Below are positions 26,040-36,154 of a stretch of DNA of 64,000 bases, one piece after another. The translations under genes and the position numbers were made by a program. Source of the DNA: Micromonospora orduensis (GTDB taxonomy: Bacteria > Actinomycetota > Actinomycetes > Mycobacteriales > Micromonosporaceae); NCBI RefSeq assembly GCF_006228125.1, contig NZ_VDFY01000162.1, forward strand, positions 62,001 to 126,000, given 5' to 3'. Position 1 is the stretch's first letter; every line of letters starts with the position of its first letter. A model generated the notes under the pieces. It was not told the origin of the DNA. It searched no databases and was given only the letters and a program-made list of their open reading frames with translations.

Positions 26040-27997
26040 TTCGCTGCTACCTCCTTGACCTGGTCGGTCAGCATCAGGTCGTGCCAGCCGGCGGCCAGGT
26101 CAACCTTCTGCACCCGGGCGGTCCCCTGGAGGTCCCGCCAGCTGATCTCGGCCGACACGGGCTGCGAGCCCTGGTCGCCCAGACCGAAGAACACGTCGAA
26201 GCTCCGCTTGCCGGAGTGGCCGCCACCGCCGTCGAGCTGGGCGACCTGCCGGCGACCGTCGGCCGTGGTCACCACGACCTTGGCGCCGTACGCCGGGGTG
26301 CCGATCGGTCCCGCCGCGGCGCCGGCTGTGGCCGGTCGGTGCAGGCGCAGGCCGACGAAGTCACCGCGGTTGGCGCTCTCGTTGCGGTAGAAGGCCGGCG
26401 CACCCCACTGACGGGCGATGGCGAACTCCTGCCCGCCGTCGCCGTCGGTGTCGGCGACCGCCACACCCCGGGTCGGGATCGGCACGGCCAGGCCGAGCTT
26501 GGCGCTGATGTTGACGAAGCGGTCGTCGCCGTCGCGTACCCAGAACGCCATGGGCTCGTGCCCGGCGATGTCGTCACCCGGCTCGGCCTTGGGCCACATG
26601 TCCGGGTTCTCCAGCAACAGGTCGTTGCTCATGGCCAGTTCCTGCAACCAGTTGAACCGGTTGATGGTGCCCTTGACGAACCCGCAGGCCTGTACGACGG
26701 CCAGGTGGCCGCTGTTGTCGAAGTCGGCCATCTTGGAGTCCCAGCCCCAGCCGGTCCAGGCCATGTCGAGGTCGGCGGCCTCGTTGCGGAACGGCGCGAT
26801 GCCCTTCTCCAGCTTCGCCCTGGCACCGGCTTCGCTGCTCTCGGTGTTGATCCAGGTGAGGTTGCTCTCCTCCAGACCCCACGACGTGGTGATGTTGCTG
26901 ACGAAGGCGTCGAACTGGCCATTGCCGTTCAGGTCGCCGAACTCGATGGACATGCCCTTGAACGAGTCATGCCCGACGACCAGGGACTTGGGCGTGAGCG
27001 CGTCCCGCTCGCCCTCCACCAGCTCGAACCTGATGTCACCCCTGGTCGAGCGGTTGTGGAACATCCGGTCCTGACCGAAGTCGTTGGCCAGGTAGAGCTC
27101 GGGCAGCAGGTCGCCGTCGAGGTCGGCCGAGCTGGCACCCAGCGTCCAGCCGGTGGCGAAGCGGGGGTCGATGGCCGGTTCCTCTTCGAAGGAGACAGAC
27201 GTCGCGGTCGCCCCGGTCCAGCGCAGGATGTGCGCGCCACCGGCGTTGGTGGCCCGGGACATGGAGTGGTTCATCTGGACGTTGGGCTGCCCGTGGGGGT
27301 CCAGCACACCGCTTTCCGGGAAGTAGTTGAACACCCCGAGGTCGGGGTGCCCGTCGCCGTCGAAGTCGGCTACCGCCACGGCGTTGGTGTTCCACTGCTT
27401 GCCCTGGTAGGTGCCGCCGGGGCCGGTGGACGACGCGATCAGTTCGGTGGGCTGGTAGCTGGCCAGGCTCAGCGGGCCCTGCTGGCCCCGGTGCAGGAAC
27501 ACCACGGGGGTACGCCCCCAGTAGTAGACCAGCAGGTCGGTCCACCCGTCACCGTTGTAGTCGCCCGGGACGCAGCCCATCGGCGCGATGACGTCGTTCA
27601 TCGGCAGGGGGGCCGGGTTCAGCACGAACGGCTGGTAGTTCTCGCCGCCGGCCGGGGCCGGGGTGACGATGGCCGCGTCGGATCGCGTGTCGACGAGGCA
27701 CAGGTCGTTTGCCACACCGCGACCGTCCAGGTCGTTGATGGAGATGGCGGCGCCGACCGACGAGATCCACGACCGGATGTGCTTGTACCTCGGGTTGACC
27801 ACCCGCACCGACTTCTGCGGGAGATTCTCCGGCAGCGCGATCGGCATTTCCGTGAACCGGAACTGCGCGGCCAGTGCGGCCTCGTCGGCGGCGGAGATCG
27901 CGGGTCGCTGGGCCACCACGAACAGCGTGGTGCACAGGACGAGGACGAATAGTGCTGGGGCGAGTCTGCGGACCACCGCGACTGGGCTCGATCGCAT
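26036..27997 (-). CDS. Enediyne biosynthesis FG-GAP/UnbV protein, E4 family
   Basis: A protein of 653 residues. An N-terminal membrane anchor or signal (residues about 10-30, LAPALFVLVLCTTLFVVA) precedes a beta-propeller built of FG-GAP/VCBS repeats: GDYNGDGWTDLLVYYWG, ADFDGDGHPDLGVF, SADLDGDLLPELYLAND, FGDLNGNGQFDAFV and VADTDGDGGQEFAIA. Their DxDGDG loops probably bind calcium. The C-terminus is an ASPIC/UnbV domain (GHSGKRSFDVFFGLGD). ATG at 27997 follows AGAGGA. It is the first gene of the E4-E5-PPTase operon, 246 nt after the flavin reductase gene, so it may have its own promoter. Its function in enediyne formation is unknown, but it is one of the diagnostic genes. Confidence 0.92.
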   Translation of the reverse strand: MRSSPVAVVRRLAPALFVLVLCTTLFVVAQRPAISAADEAALAAQFRFTEMPIALPENLPQKSVRVVNPRYKHIRSWISSVGAAISINDLDGRGVANDLCLVDTRSDAAIVTPAPAGGENYQPFVLNPAPLPMNDVIAPMGCVPGDYNGDGWTDLLVYYWGRTPVVFLHRGQQGPLSLASYQPTELIASSTGPGGTYQGKQWNTNAVAVADFDGDGHPDLGVFNYFPESGVLDPHGQPNVQMNHSMSRATNAGGAHILRWTGATATSVSFEEEPAIDPRFATGWTLGASSADLDGDLLPELYLANDFGQDRMFHNRSTRGDIRFELVEGERDALTPKSLVVGHDSFKGMSIEFGDLNGNGQFDAFVSNITTSWGLEESNLTWINTESSEAGARAKLEKGIAPFRNEAADLDMAWTGWGWDSKMADFDNSGHLAVVQACGFVKGTINRFNWLQELAMSNDLLLENPDMWPKAEPGDDIAGHEPMAFWVRDGDDRFVNISAKLGLAVPIPTRGVAVADTDGDGGQEFAIARQWGAPAFYRNESANRGDFVGLRLHRPATAGAAAGPIGTPAYGAKVVVTTADGRRQVAQLDGGGGHSGKRSFDVFFGLGDQGSQPVSAEISWRDLQGTARVQKVDLAAGWHDLMLTDQVKEVAAK

Positions 27998-28243
27998 TGG
28001 ATCCTCTCATCTCGACGGAGAAGGCGTCAGCCGACGCCGGACGGCGGCAGCAGTTCCTGCCGAGGAAATCGTGGGTTCTGCGCTGCGGCAGTTCTTCTCG
28101 TGAAATGCGCGATGGCCTGCCTGCGAACGCGTTGAGGACCCGGCGGGCCACCGGAATGGCCGAACCGGGTCCCCGCGGTCCCGAATGGGACAGAGCTTCT
28201 CAACAGGTTGGCGGCCGCGGCCGCCCGGTCGTACCGATCGGTC

Positions 28244-28831
28244 CTATGCGGCGCCGGTGGACCCCGGCTGGGCGGGCACCGGCGCCGGCGGCTGGTCGGT
28301 ACGCAGGAACTGGCCGTTGAGGAACAGCAGTGCGTCCTCGCCGGGTCGGCGCCACAGTGACAGCACCCGACCGACGTAGATCGTGTGGTCGCCCGCCTCG
28401 TGGTGCTGCTCCAGCTCGCATTCGAGATGGGCCAGCGAGCCGTCGATGAGCGGCGCGCCGCTGTACGCCCCCGGTGACCACGACACCGCGTTGAACTGAT
28501 CCCGGCCGACCGGCCGCCGCTTGTCGGCGAAGTACCTGGCCAGCGCGGTCTGGTCGGCGGCCAGGATCGACACCGCGAAGGCCGGCTGCTGCTCCAGGAC
28601 GTCGTGCATGAGGGCGTCGCGCCCGACGCAGACCAGGATGAGCGGCGGGTCGAGGGAGACCGCGGTGAAGGAGTTGGCGGTCATGCCGTGCGCGATCTCT
28701 CCACCCACCGTCACCACGGTGACGCCGGTGGCGAAGGCGCCGAACACCCGGCGCAGTGACGCCTTCTCGTGGACCACATCCTGGGTTGGCTGGAGCCTTT
28801 CCACATTCGCCTCCGGGGGCCGTCTAGGCAT
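28244..28831 (-). CDS. Flavin reductase, HpaC/SgcE6-like
   Basis: A protein of 195 residues of the short-chain flavin reductase fold: FATGVTVVTVGGEIAHGMTANSFTAVSLDPPLILVCV, then DHTIYVGRVLSLWRR. It makes reduced FMN or FAD from NADH for partner monooxygenases. The acyl-CoA-dehydrogenase-fold flavoenzyme at 1346-2581 and the LLM enzymes are possible partners. The ATG at 28831 lies inside the end of the thioesterase gene (8-nt overlap), so it is translationally coupled to the enediyne PKS operon. SgcE6 is the equivalent in C-1027. Confidence 0.9.
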   Translation of the reverse strand: MPRRPPEANVERLQPTQDVVHEKASLRRVFGAFATGVTVVTVGGEIAHGMTANSFTAVSLDPPLILVCVGRDALMHDVLEQQPAFAVSILAADQTALARYFADKRRPVGRDQFNAVSWSPGAYSGAPLIDGSLAHLECELEQHHEAGDHTIYVGRVLSLWRRPGEDALLFLNGQFLRTDQPPAPVPAQPGSTGAA

Positions 28832-29246
28832 AGGGCTGAAGGGCCTTGGCCAGCGCCTCCGGCACGCGGGCCGGAGTCGTCCGGGTGTTGGGGCCCCGCA
28901 TACAGGCGACCCGTTGACTGCCGCGCGCGACGAGCGTCTCCCCGTTTTCGTCCAACCGCACGTAGTCGAAGCCGAACTGCACCTGGGTCTGCGCCAACTC
29001 GGTCAGGCGCATACGGATGGACAGATCGTCAAAGGCCGCCAGCTCGGCGAAGAATTCGCAGTCCACCTTGAGGGTGAACAACTTCAGGTCCTGCTGGAGA
29101 TCCTCGAGGACCGCCGGCGCCCGGTCCTTGAGGAACATCTCCCGGCACCGGCCCTGCCACCGCAGATAGTTGACGTAGTAGACATTGCCGACCATGTTGG
29201 TTTCCTCGAACCCCACGGTGTGGCGATACTCGTAGTATTTCGTCAC
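28824..29246 (-). CDS. Enediyne hot-dog thioesterase, E10 family
   Basis: A protein of 140 residues of the 4-hydroxybenzoyl-CoA thioesterase-like hot-dog fold. The motif EETNMVGNVYYVNYLRWQGRCREMFL (residues about 14-40) is near-diagnostic of SgcE10/CalE7/DynE7 proteins, in which an arginine and backbone groups, not an acid, drive hydrolysis. It releases the polyene chain from the enediyne PKS, giving the conjugated heptaene or a methyl ketone after decarboxylation. GTG at 29246 lies 3 nt after the PKS stop codon. Confidence 0.94.
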   Translation of the reverse strand: MTKYYEYRHTVGFEETNMVGNVYYVNYLRWQGRCREMFLKDRAPAVLEDLQQDLKLFTLKVDCEFFAELAAFDDLSIRMRLTELAQTQVQFGFDYVRLDENGETLVARGSQRVACMRGPNTRTTPARVPEALAKALQPYA

Positions 29247-29249
29247 TGC

Positions 29250-32200
29250 CTATTCACGCCCTCCGCTGAGAATGGCCACGGCGACCCTGTCCGGTGCGCC
29301 GGACACCCGGGTGACAAAGGTGGCGACCTGGCGGTCACCGCATCCGAGCACGACCCACCCGATCGGTTCGGTCGAGATCAGGCGCCACTCGTCGGCGGCG
29401 GGCAGGCAGTCCAGGGCGGCCTGGACCCGCGTCGCCGCGGCGTCGAGCGGTTCCCCGGCGGCCTGGGCGACCTGATGCGCCAGCTCCACCCGGGAGCCGA
29501 GCCGGTCGGCCCACTCCGCTGGGGTCTGGCGGGTCACCGGGGTGACCGCGCAGCCGGTCTGATCCGCGGCCGCGACGCACAGGGCGAGACCGGCCGCCGA
29601 ACTGGCCGACACGTTCCGCTCCCCGGTGACCCGGGGTTGGCCGTCCCTGGTGTAGCGGACCTTGGTCGGCGTACCCAGTGCCCGACCGACCGCGATCGTG
29701 GTCGTCGACTGGGCCGGGCCCGCTGGCGCGGGTTCGACAGCGACCGCGACCGGGGAACCCAGCACGTCCCGCATCGCCCGTTCCAGGTAGCAACCGAGCA
29801 GGACCGGGTGCCAGGGTCCTGAGCCGTCCTGCCTGCGCACGGCCCGCAGCCGCAGGCCCTCCCACCGTTCGACGACCGTGCCGGCCGCGTCGCGCAGCGC
29901 GATGTCGTACACGTAGGTGTCGCCGTCGCGCGAGCGTTCGGTGGCGCGGAACCGGAGGGAGTCGGCGTCGAACATGGCCGGGCCGGCCGGCACGATCCGC
30001 TCGATGCCCTGGGGCAGCAACGTCGCGTCGGGTACGCAGACCTGGTTGCCGTGCATCATCGCGTCCCGCACACCCGGATCGCCGAGCAGCAGGGTGGACG
30101 GCAGGTAGGCGGCGAACCAGTCGGTCGAGGCGTCCGCCGCCACTGTGGCGTCCACGTCGCGCGCGGCGGCCAGGTGGTACGTCCGCAGGCGCTGGAACCG
30201 GCGGCCCTGGAACAGGACCGGGCCGTAGAGGTCGGTCGCCGGGTCGAGTGGCACCTCGGGCAGGCCGGGTTCGACAGGTTCGGGTGCTCCCGCCGCCGGA
30301 GGTGTCGGCGTGAAGCACAACCGGGCCCGGAAGTGGTCGGCGCTGAATCCGGTCTCCTCGCTGCGCAGCGCGACCTCCACGGTGTCCGGGCCGGTGACGA
30401 CGGCCGCGATCCGGATCCGGGTGCTGCCGTGCGGCGGCACGACGATCGGTCGGAGGAACTCGGCGTTGTCGATGACCGGAGCGTTTACCGCACCGGTGAC
30501 CGCCGTCGCGACCTGTGCCATGGCCTCCATCCCGAAGACCGCCGGGAAGAGCTGGTTGCCGTCGAGCAGGTGATCGGCCAGGTACAGGTCGGTTCCACCG
30601 CTCAGCTCCACCTCGCAGATCAGCTCGACCCCGTGGTAGCGCACCACCGGGCGTTCGACGAAGCGCAGCAGCGGCAGTTCCGGCTCGTCGTACCGCATCG
30701 TGTCGATGCCGTGGGTACGGCCGCTGATCACCACGGTGCCCGGGCTGTCCGGGTCGGCCAGCAGCCGACGGAGCACGGCGATCCCCTGCTCCGGTGGGAT
30801 GGGGCTCACTCCGTCGCGGTCGAGCTTCTCGACCACGTCCAGCCGTTCGCCCATGCCGACGTCCGACCACACCGACCACTCCAGGCAGAGCGCGCGGCAG
30901 TGCGGGTTCTGCCGGCCGAACTCGGCGGTGGCGTCGGCCAGCCAGTCGTTCGCCGTGGCGTAGTGGGCCTCGCCGGGTAGTCCGGCGCGGCCGATGATGC
31001 TGCCCAGGGTGACCAGCAGTCGTACCTGCCGCGGGTCGACGGCGGCCAGCACCGCGCGCAGGCCGCCTACCTTCGGCGCGAGCGTACGGCCGATGGTGTC
31101 CGCCTCCAGGGTGAGCAGCGAGGCCGGTTCGTTGCGGCCGGCGCCGTGCAGCACCGCGGTGACCGGGCCGAGGGTCGCGGTCAGCGTGTCCACCGCACGT
31201 CTGACCGACTCCGGGTCGGTGACGTCGGCGCGGGCGTACTCGACGGTGACGCCGGCCTGTGCCATTCGCTGGAGGTTGGCCGACAGCTCGGCGTCCTCCG
31301 CCGGGTCGGATCGTCCCAGCAGCGCGAGCCTGGCCCCGCTGTCCTGGGCCATGGCCAGGGCGCACTCGGCCGTGATGCCCTTGCCGCCTCCGGTGACCAG
31401 CAGCACGTCCGGCGCCGCGAGGGCCTGGACGGTCCGGGCCGGTTCGAAGGGCAGCACCCGGAGTGTCGGGGTGCGGCGGGTGCCGTCCGCGTCGTAGAAC
31501 ACCTCGGCGAAGGACTCCGTCACGGTCGTCTCCGCCGTGACCCGCGCCACCGCCTCATCCGCGTCGGCCAGGTGGACCACAGTCACCCGTGTCTGCGGCG
31601 ACTCCAGGTGCAGCGTCTTGGCCAACCCGGCCGCGCCCCGGCCCTGCTGGACCAGGACGAAGCGGCGGTTCGACGGGCCGGCCAGGATCACCTTGGCCCC
31701 GCGCAGGGCCAGTTCGAGGTCCTGCTCGGCGCAGTCCGGCGGAAGGCAGACCAGCACGCCCGCGCCCACGCCGGCTCGGGCCAGGGCGGCGCTCAGGTCC
31801 TGGGCGTACGGGTGACCGGCCGGCGCGAAGACCTGCCACTCGTCGTCGGTGTCCCGGGCCGTCCGGGACGGAATCGGGGTGACGTCCAGGTCCACCGACC
31901 AGGGGCGGACCCAACCGGCCGCTCCGGCGGGCGCCACCGGAGCGGCCGCCTCGACGGGTTCGGTGTCGCGGGCCATCGCCTCGTAGGCGTCCGCCAGCTC
32001 CCGTACGGTCGAGGTGGCGAAGTTGGGCGGTGTCTGGCCGACCGGGATCTTGAGCTGGGTCGCGACCTGGTTGACGATCTGACCCACGGTGATGGAGCTC
32101 AGGTGCAGGTCGTCGAGCAACCGGCTGTCCGGACGCACCAGGTCCAGCGGCAGCTCGGCCCGTTCGGCGGCGAGCCGCCGCAGCAGCTCCAGACTGGAGG

Positions 32201-35018
32201 TCGCGGCATCGTCGGCCACCCCCGCGCCCGCGCCGCCTATCGGCGAGTCCGTCTGGGCCTGGACCGACGACGCCGCAACGGCGGGCTGGATCGGTACGTC
32301 GATGTCGAGTGCCGGGACCGCCTCGCACGGACTGGCGAAGAACGACTGCCTGGCCCCGATCTCCAAGGGCTTGAGCAGCCGGCCATGGAACAGGCTCGAG
32401 TCGACCTCGGCGGCGCCGACCACGAACGCCGCCCCGACCACCCGCAGCACGCCGGTCAGCGACTCGTCATCGGTGTCCAGGGACACCGCGCGCAGATCGG
32501 CGGCCGCGGCGAGCCCGGTGAGCACCCGACCGGGACCGACCTCGATCAACAGGTCGACCTCCTTGCCCACCAGGGCGAGGGCCTGCTGGAACAGCACCGG
32601 ATCGGTGATCTGGTTGCGCAGCAGCCCGGTGAGGTCCGCGTCGGCCGGCAGCAGCTCACCGGTCACCGAGGACATCACCCGACCGTTCAGCGGCGCCCAG
32701 GCCTGGCCGTCGAGCGCCGCCCCGAACACCTCGGCCGCCTTTGCGACAAGCGGCGAGTGGAACGCGTGCGACACGGGGAGCCGGCCGGCGACGTAGCCAG
32801 CTTCGCGGGCCCGGACACAGGCCGCCTCGACGGCCTCGACGCGCCCGGCGATCACCGTCTGCTGCGGGCTGTTGTAGGCGGCGATGACGACGTCCGAGCC
32901 GTCGATGATCTGCTCGACCTCCACCGCGGGAGCGCTGATCCTGGCCATCGTGCCGGTCACGCCGTGCTCGCTCATGGCCTGACCGCGCTCGGCGGCGAGC
33001 CGGAGCAGCGCGTCCTCGTCCAGAGCGCCTGCCCAGTGCAGGGCCGTGAGCTCGCCGAGGCTGTGGCCGAGGGACACCGAGGCGTGCAGCCCGAGCGAGG
33101 ACAGGACCCGCAGGCCGGCCATCGACCCGGTGACGATCCGGGGTTGCGCCACCTCGGTCGCCACTGTGTCGCGGCCGGTCGGCAGGGCGGCCTTGGCGTA
33201 CACCGCGTCCGCCTCGGTGAAACGGCGTCGCATCGCGCCGCCGCTGGTCCCCTGCCCGGATCCCTGGCCGGGGAACAGGAAGCCGACCTGGCCACGCCGG
33301 GCGAAGTACCCGAGCAGGGTCCGTCCGTCCGCGCTGAAGCTGGTCGTCTCGCCGGCCTCGACCTTCTCCAGCAGGCTCCGCAGCCGGGTGGTGGCGTCGG
33401 CGGGCGAACTGGCCACCACGGCCGCGCGGAAGGGCAGGTCACGCAGCCGCTGGTGCAGGGTCGCGGCCAGGTCACCGAGCTGGGCGTACGAGATCACCGG
33501 CACGAAGTCGACAAGCTCCCGCAGCCGGTCCGACAGTTCGGTGGCCGAGGCCGCGTCGACCAGCAGCAGTTCGTGGTCCTGGATGGCCGTGGCGATGGCC
33601 CGGGTCCGGACATCGAATCCGTTGCGCCGCTTGGTGTTCTCCAGTACGACGTGGGTGTTGATGCCACCGAAGCCCATGGCGGTCACACCGGCGCGGACCG
33701 GACCGGTGGTCGGCCACGGCTCGGCCTGACGCAGCACCCGGAGCGTCGCGTCCGGGGCGGTCAGCAGGTCGTGGGGATCGTTACAGCCCAACGCCGGCGG
33801 CAGGACCTGGTGGTGCACGGCCATCGCGGCCCGGATCAGACCGGCCACGCCGGCGGCGGCCTTGGTGTGGCCGATCATCGCCTTGACCGAGCCGACCACG
33901 GCCGGCGTCCCGGTGGCGCCGGCGGCCCGCCGCGCCTCGGACAACGCACGCAGCTCGGTCGCGTCGCCGACCGAGGTGCCGGTGCCGTGACCCTCGAACA
34001 TGCCGACCGTCTCGACGCCGAATCCGGCGCGCTCGTACGCCCGCTGCATCGCCAGTTGGTAGCCGCTGAACTCCGGCCGGGTCATGCCGCCCTTGCCGTC
34101 GGATGACATGCCCCAGCCGGCCACCGTGGCGATCACCCGCTGGCTGCTGCGCAGGGCGTCCTCCTCGCGCATCAGGACGATCATGCCGCAGCCCTCACCG
34201 GGCCAGAACCCGTTCGCGCCCCGGTCGTAGACCTTCATCTCGCCGCGGGCCAGCGCCCCGGTCTTGGCGAAACCGATCATCTCGAACGGATCGATCGACA
34301 GGTCGACCCCACCGGCCACGGCCACGTCGACCACACCGTCGACCAGGTTGTTGCAGGCGGTGGCCACCGCCAGCAGCGACGACGAGCAGGCGCCGTCGAC
34401 GGTGAAGCCACCGCCGTTGAGGTCGAAGTAGTTGCAGATGCGGCCGGCGATCGTGTTCGACAGACCGCCGGCGAGGGTGTCCTCGTCCACCTCGGGGAAG
34501 GGTGCCTTGTAGACGCCCTCCAGCTTCGCGATGAACGCGCCGAGCCGATCGTCGTCCCAGCCCTCCCGGCGCAGCGCGGCGGCGACCGTACGCCTGACGA
34601 ACGGCCAGCGCAGCCGCATCTGACCGGCGCGGGAGAACTCACCGGTCAGGCTGTTGCCCACGACGACGGCCGTCCGCTGGCGGGGCAGCCCCTCGCCGCC
34701 GGGGAACCCGGCGTCGGCCAACGCCTGCGACGCGACGTCCAGGGCGAGCCAGTGGGTCAGGTCGGTCGACCGGTACGTGCTGCCGGCGACCTTGAAGGCC
34801 AGCCGGTCGAACTCGTAACCCTCGATGACGGCGGCCATACGGGCGTAGAACCGGTCGGGTGCCTCCGGGTCGGCCGACCAGTAGTCGTCGAGGTTCATCC
34901 GCTCCGACGGCAGTTGACGGAACGCGCGTCGCCCGGCGACCGCGTTCTCCCACAACTCACGTGGGCTGTTGGCATCGGGGTAGCGGCAGGCCATGCCGAC
35001 AATAGCGATCCGGGTCAT
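29250..35018 (-). CDS. Iterative enediyne polyketide synthase (PKSE)
   Basis: A protein of 1922 residues with the enediyne order. The KS spans about 1-460 (Cys211 in DGACSSSLLAV, His344 in HGTGTSVGD, His384 in IGHTKAAAG). The AT spans about 575-880 (Ser653 in GHSLGE, HAFHS near 751). The unusual ACP is at about 940-1010, with DDLHLSSITVGQ and Ser974 as the predicted attachment site. The KR spans about 1203-1435 (VLLVTGGGKGITAECALAM) and the DH about 1460-1730 (His1483 in HLLDGNQLFP). A C-terminal PPTase-like domain follows after about 1780 (NVSASSAAGLAL). One protein makes a conjugated C15-16 polyene by repeated KS-AT-ACP-KR-DH cycles and self-primes its ACP. ATG at 35018 overlaps the E3 stop. 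The length matches SgcE-type enzymes. Confidence 0.96.
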   Translation of the reverse strand: MTRIAIVGMACRYPDANSPRELWENAVAGRRAFRQLPSERMNLDDYWSADPEAPDRFYARMAAVIEGYEFDRLAFKVAGSTYRSTDLTHWLALDVASQALADAGFPGGEGLPRQRTAVVVGNSLTGEFSRAGQMRLRWPFVRRTVAAALRREGWDDDRLGAFIAKLEGVYKAPFPEVDEDTLAGGLSNTIAGRICNYFDLNGGGFTVDGACSSSLLAVATACNNLVDGVVDVAVAGGVDLSIDPFEMIGFAKTGALARGEMKVYDRGANGFWPGEGCGMIVLMREEDALRSSQRVIATVAGWGMSSDGKGGMTRPEFSGYQLAMQRAYERAGFGVETVGMFEGHGTGTSVGDATELRALSEARRAAGATGTPAVVGSVKAMIGHTKAAAGVAGLIRAAMAVHHQVLPPALGCNDPHDLLTAPDATLRVLRQAEPWPTTGPVRAGVTAMGFGGINTHVVLENTKRRNGFDVRTRAIATAIQDHELLLVDAASATELSDRLRELVDFVPVISYAQLGDLAATLHQRLRDLPFRAAVVASSPADATTRLRSLLEKVEAGETTSFSADGRTLLGYFARRGQVGFLFPGQGSGQGTSGGAMRRRFTEADAVYAKAALPTGRDTVATEVAQPRIVTGSMAGLRVLSSLGLHASVSLGHSLGELTALHWAGALDEDALLRLAAERGQAMSEHGVTGTMARISAPAVEVEQIIDGSDVVIAAYNSPQQTVIAGRVEAVEAACVRAREAGYVAGRLPVSHAFHSPLVAKAAEVFGAALDGQAWAPLNGRVMSSVTGELLPADADLTGLLRNQITDPVLFQQALALVGKEVDLLIEVGPGRVLTGLAAAADLRAVSLDTDDESLTGVLRVVGAAFVVGAAEVDSSLFHGRLLKPLEIGARQSFFASPCEAVPALDIDVPIQPAVAASSVQAQTDSPIGGAGAGVADDAATSSLELLRRLAAERAELPLDLVRPDSRLLDDLHLSSITVGQIVNQVATQLKIPVGQTPPNFATSTVRELADAYEAMARDTEPVEAAAPVAPAGAAGWVRPWSVDLDVTPIPSRTARDTDDEWQVFAPAGHPYAQDLSAALARAGVGAGVLVCLPPDCAEQDLELALRGAKVILAGPSNRRFVLVQQGRGAAGLAKTLHLESPQTRVTVVHLADADEAVARVTAETTVTESFAEVFYDADGTRRTPTLRVLPFEPARTVQALAAPDVLLVTGGGKGITAECALAMAQDSGARLALLGRSDPAEDAELSANLQRMAQAGVTVEYARADVTDPESVRRAVDTLTATLGPVTAVLHGAGRNEPASLLTLEADTIGRTLAPKVGGLRAVLAAVDPRQVRLLVTLGSIIGRAGLPGEAHYATANDWLADATAEFGRQNPHCRALCLEWSVWSDVGMGERLDVVEKLDRDGVSPIPPEQGIAVLRRLLADPDSPGTVVISGRTHGIDTMRYDEPELPLLRFVERPVVRYHGVELICEVELSGGTDLYLADHLLDGNQLFPAVFGMEAMAQVATAVTGAVNAPVIDNAEFLRPIVVPPHGSTRIRIAAVVTGPDTVEVALRSEETGFSADHFRARLCFTPTPPAAGAPEPVEPGLPEVPLDPATDLYGPVLFQGRRFQRLRTYHLAAARDVDATVAADASTDWFAAYLPSTLLLGDPGVRDAMMHGNQVCVPDATLLPQGIERIVPAGPAMFDADSLRFRATERSRDGDTYVYDIALRDAAGTVVERWEGLRLRAVRRQDGSGPWHPVLLGCYLERAMRDVLGSPVAVAVEPAPAGPAQSTTTIAVGRALGTPTKVRYTRDGQPRVTGERNVSASSAAGLALCVAAADQTGCAVTPVTRQTPAEWADRLGSRVELAHQVAQAAGEPLDAAATRVQAALDCLPAADEWRLISTEPIGWVVLGCGDRQVATFVTRVSGAPDRVAVAILSGGRE

Positions 35019-36007
35019 TTTTGCTCCGTGGCGGTTAGTGCGTAGTGTCCGGAACGAGCAAAGGCATCCGAAATCCGTTGGCGCCAGACTTCGAACGCCG
35101 GTACCTGGTCGTCGCCCGGAAGGTCCACCATCGCCTCATCTGTGACCTTCTGCGCCAGCGCCACCGGCTGGCCGCAGAGGATCCGGGTGGCCGTCTCGTT
35201 GTGCGGGCAGACCAGGTTGGCTCTGGCACGAGCGCCGGCCGCGAAGGCGGCGCCCTGCGCCAGCTGCGGCCGGTATTCCTTGGCGTGCTCCCACAGGGCG
35301 GTCAGTTCGGCCTCGGTGGCGCCGCCGGCATAGGTGGCGGCGAGCCCGATGCCGCTGTAGAGGTCGACCCACCGCTGGCGGGGGTAGCGCTCGACCAGGC
35401 CGGCCACGACTTCGACGTCGGTGCCGCCGATGAACCAGAGCGCCCGACCGATGCCCTGGTCGATGGCGCGTGTGGCGTAGTCCCGCGCGGTCCCGTCACG
35501 CCACGGGATCGAGCTGTCCTCGTACAGGTCGTAGACGTAACGCTCGGTGCGGAAGTAGGCCTGGTGGAACCCGTAGCCGTCGAGCACCAGCCAGCGCAGC
35601 AGCGGATCGGGCGCGTGCAGCCTCGACCAGCAGATCCGGGGCAGTCGCGCCATGGCCCACCCGACGCCGACGTACGCCATGTAGACGTGGTCGGCGCCGG
35701 TGCCGGCCAGATAGCGCTCGACATTGCGCCCACCGGGGCGCATGCCGTCGCGGATCGCGAAAGCCATGGCGGCGCCCTCGTTGGCGAAACCACGGAACCG
35801 AATGGGTATGGCCGCCAGCGGCGCCTCGGCGTCAGCCGGTGTCCGAGCCTGGGCGGCGATTCCGAAGCCGTCAAGGAAAGTGCCACCGACGGTCTCCAGC
35901 AGCGTGCGCGCCTCGGGGCTCTTGACGTGGAATCCGCGGACATCCATCCTGGTGGCGGATCGGTTGGGTGTCATTATCTTGCGGCGAATCACTCGAAGAG
36001 CGTTCAT
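35015..36007 (-). CDS. DUF1702 enediyne protein, UnbL/E3 family
   Basis: A protein of 330 residues of the DUF1702 family: GFHVKSPEARTLLETVGGTFLDGFG, RGFANEGAAMAFAIRDGM, YVGVGWAMARLP, VLDGYGFHQAYF and GIGRALWFIGGTDV are all typical. It is one of the five genes that define enediyne clusters, with no established reaction. ATG at 36007 has AGGAG about 12 nt upstream. It is the first gene of the operon E3-PKSE-E10-flavin reductase, with ATGA coupling to the PKS, so the promoter in the preceding gap should drive the whole core. Confidence 0.93.
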   Translation of the reverse strand: MNALRVIRRKIMTPNRSATRMDVRGFHVKSPEARTLLETVGGTFLDGFGIAAQARTPADAEAPLAAIPIRFRGFANEGAAMAFAIRDGMRPGGRNVERYLAGTGADHVYMAYVGVGWAMARLPRICWSRLHAPDPLLRWLVLDGYGFHQAYFRTERYVYDLYEDSSIPWRDGTARDYATRAIDQGIGRALWFIGGTDVEVVAGLVERYPRQRWVDLYSGIGLAATYAGGATEAELTALWEHAKEYRPQLAQGAAFAAGARARANLVCPHNETATRILCGQPVALAQKVTDEAMVDLPGDDQVPAFEVWRQRISDAFARSGHYALTATEQK

Positions 36008-36154
36008 CGGTGGGCTACTCCTGTGCCACTAGGCCGACATTGGGAAGCGTTGTACGCCTCGCCATCTCCCTGAGCCTGGCAAGACGTCGGTGACGTGTCT
36101 TCTTTGGTGTTGCCGAGGGCCGGTCAGATCGAACAGTCGGATCCGGGCCGAAAT

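Noticed and set aside
31146..34106. A 986-codon open frame antiparallel to the enediyne PKS
   Set aside because: It mirrors the PKS reading frame in high-GC DNA, has biased Arg/Gly/Val/His composition and shows no domain. The PKS on the other strand is complete.
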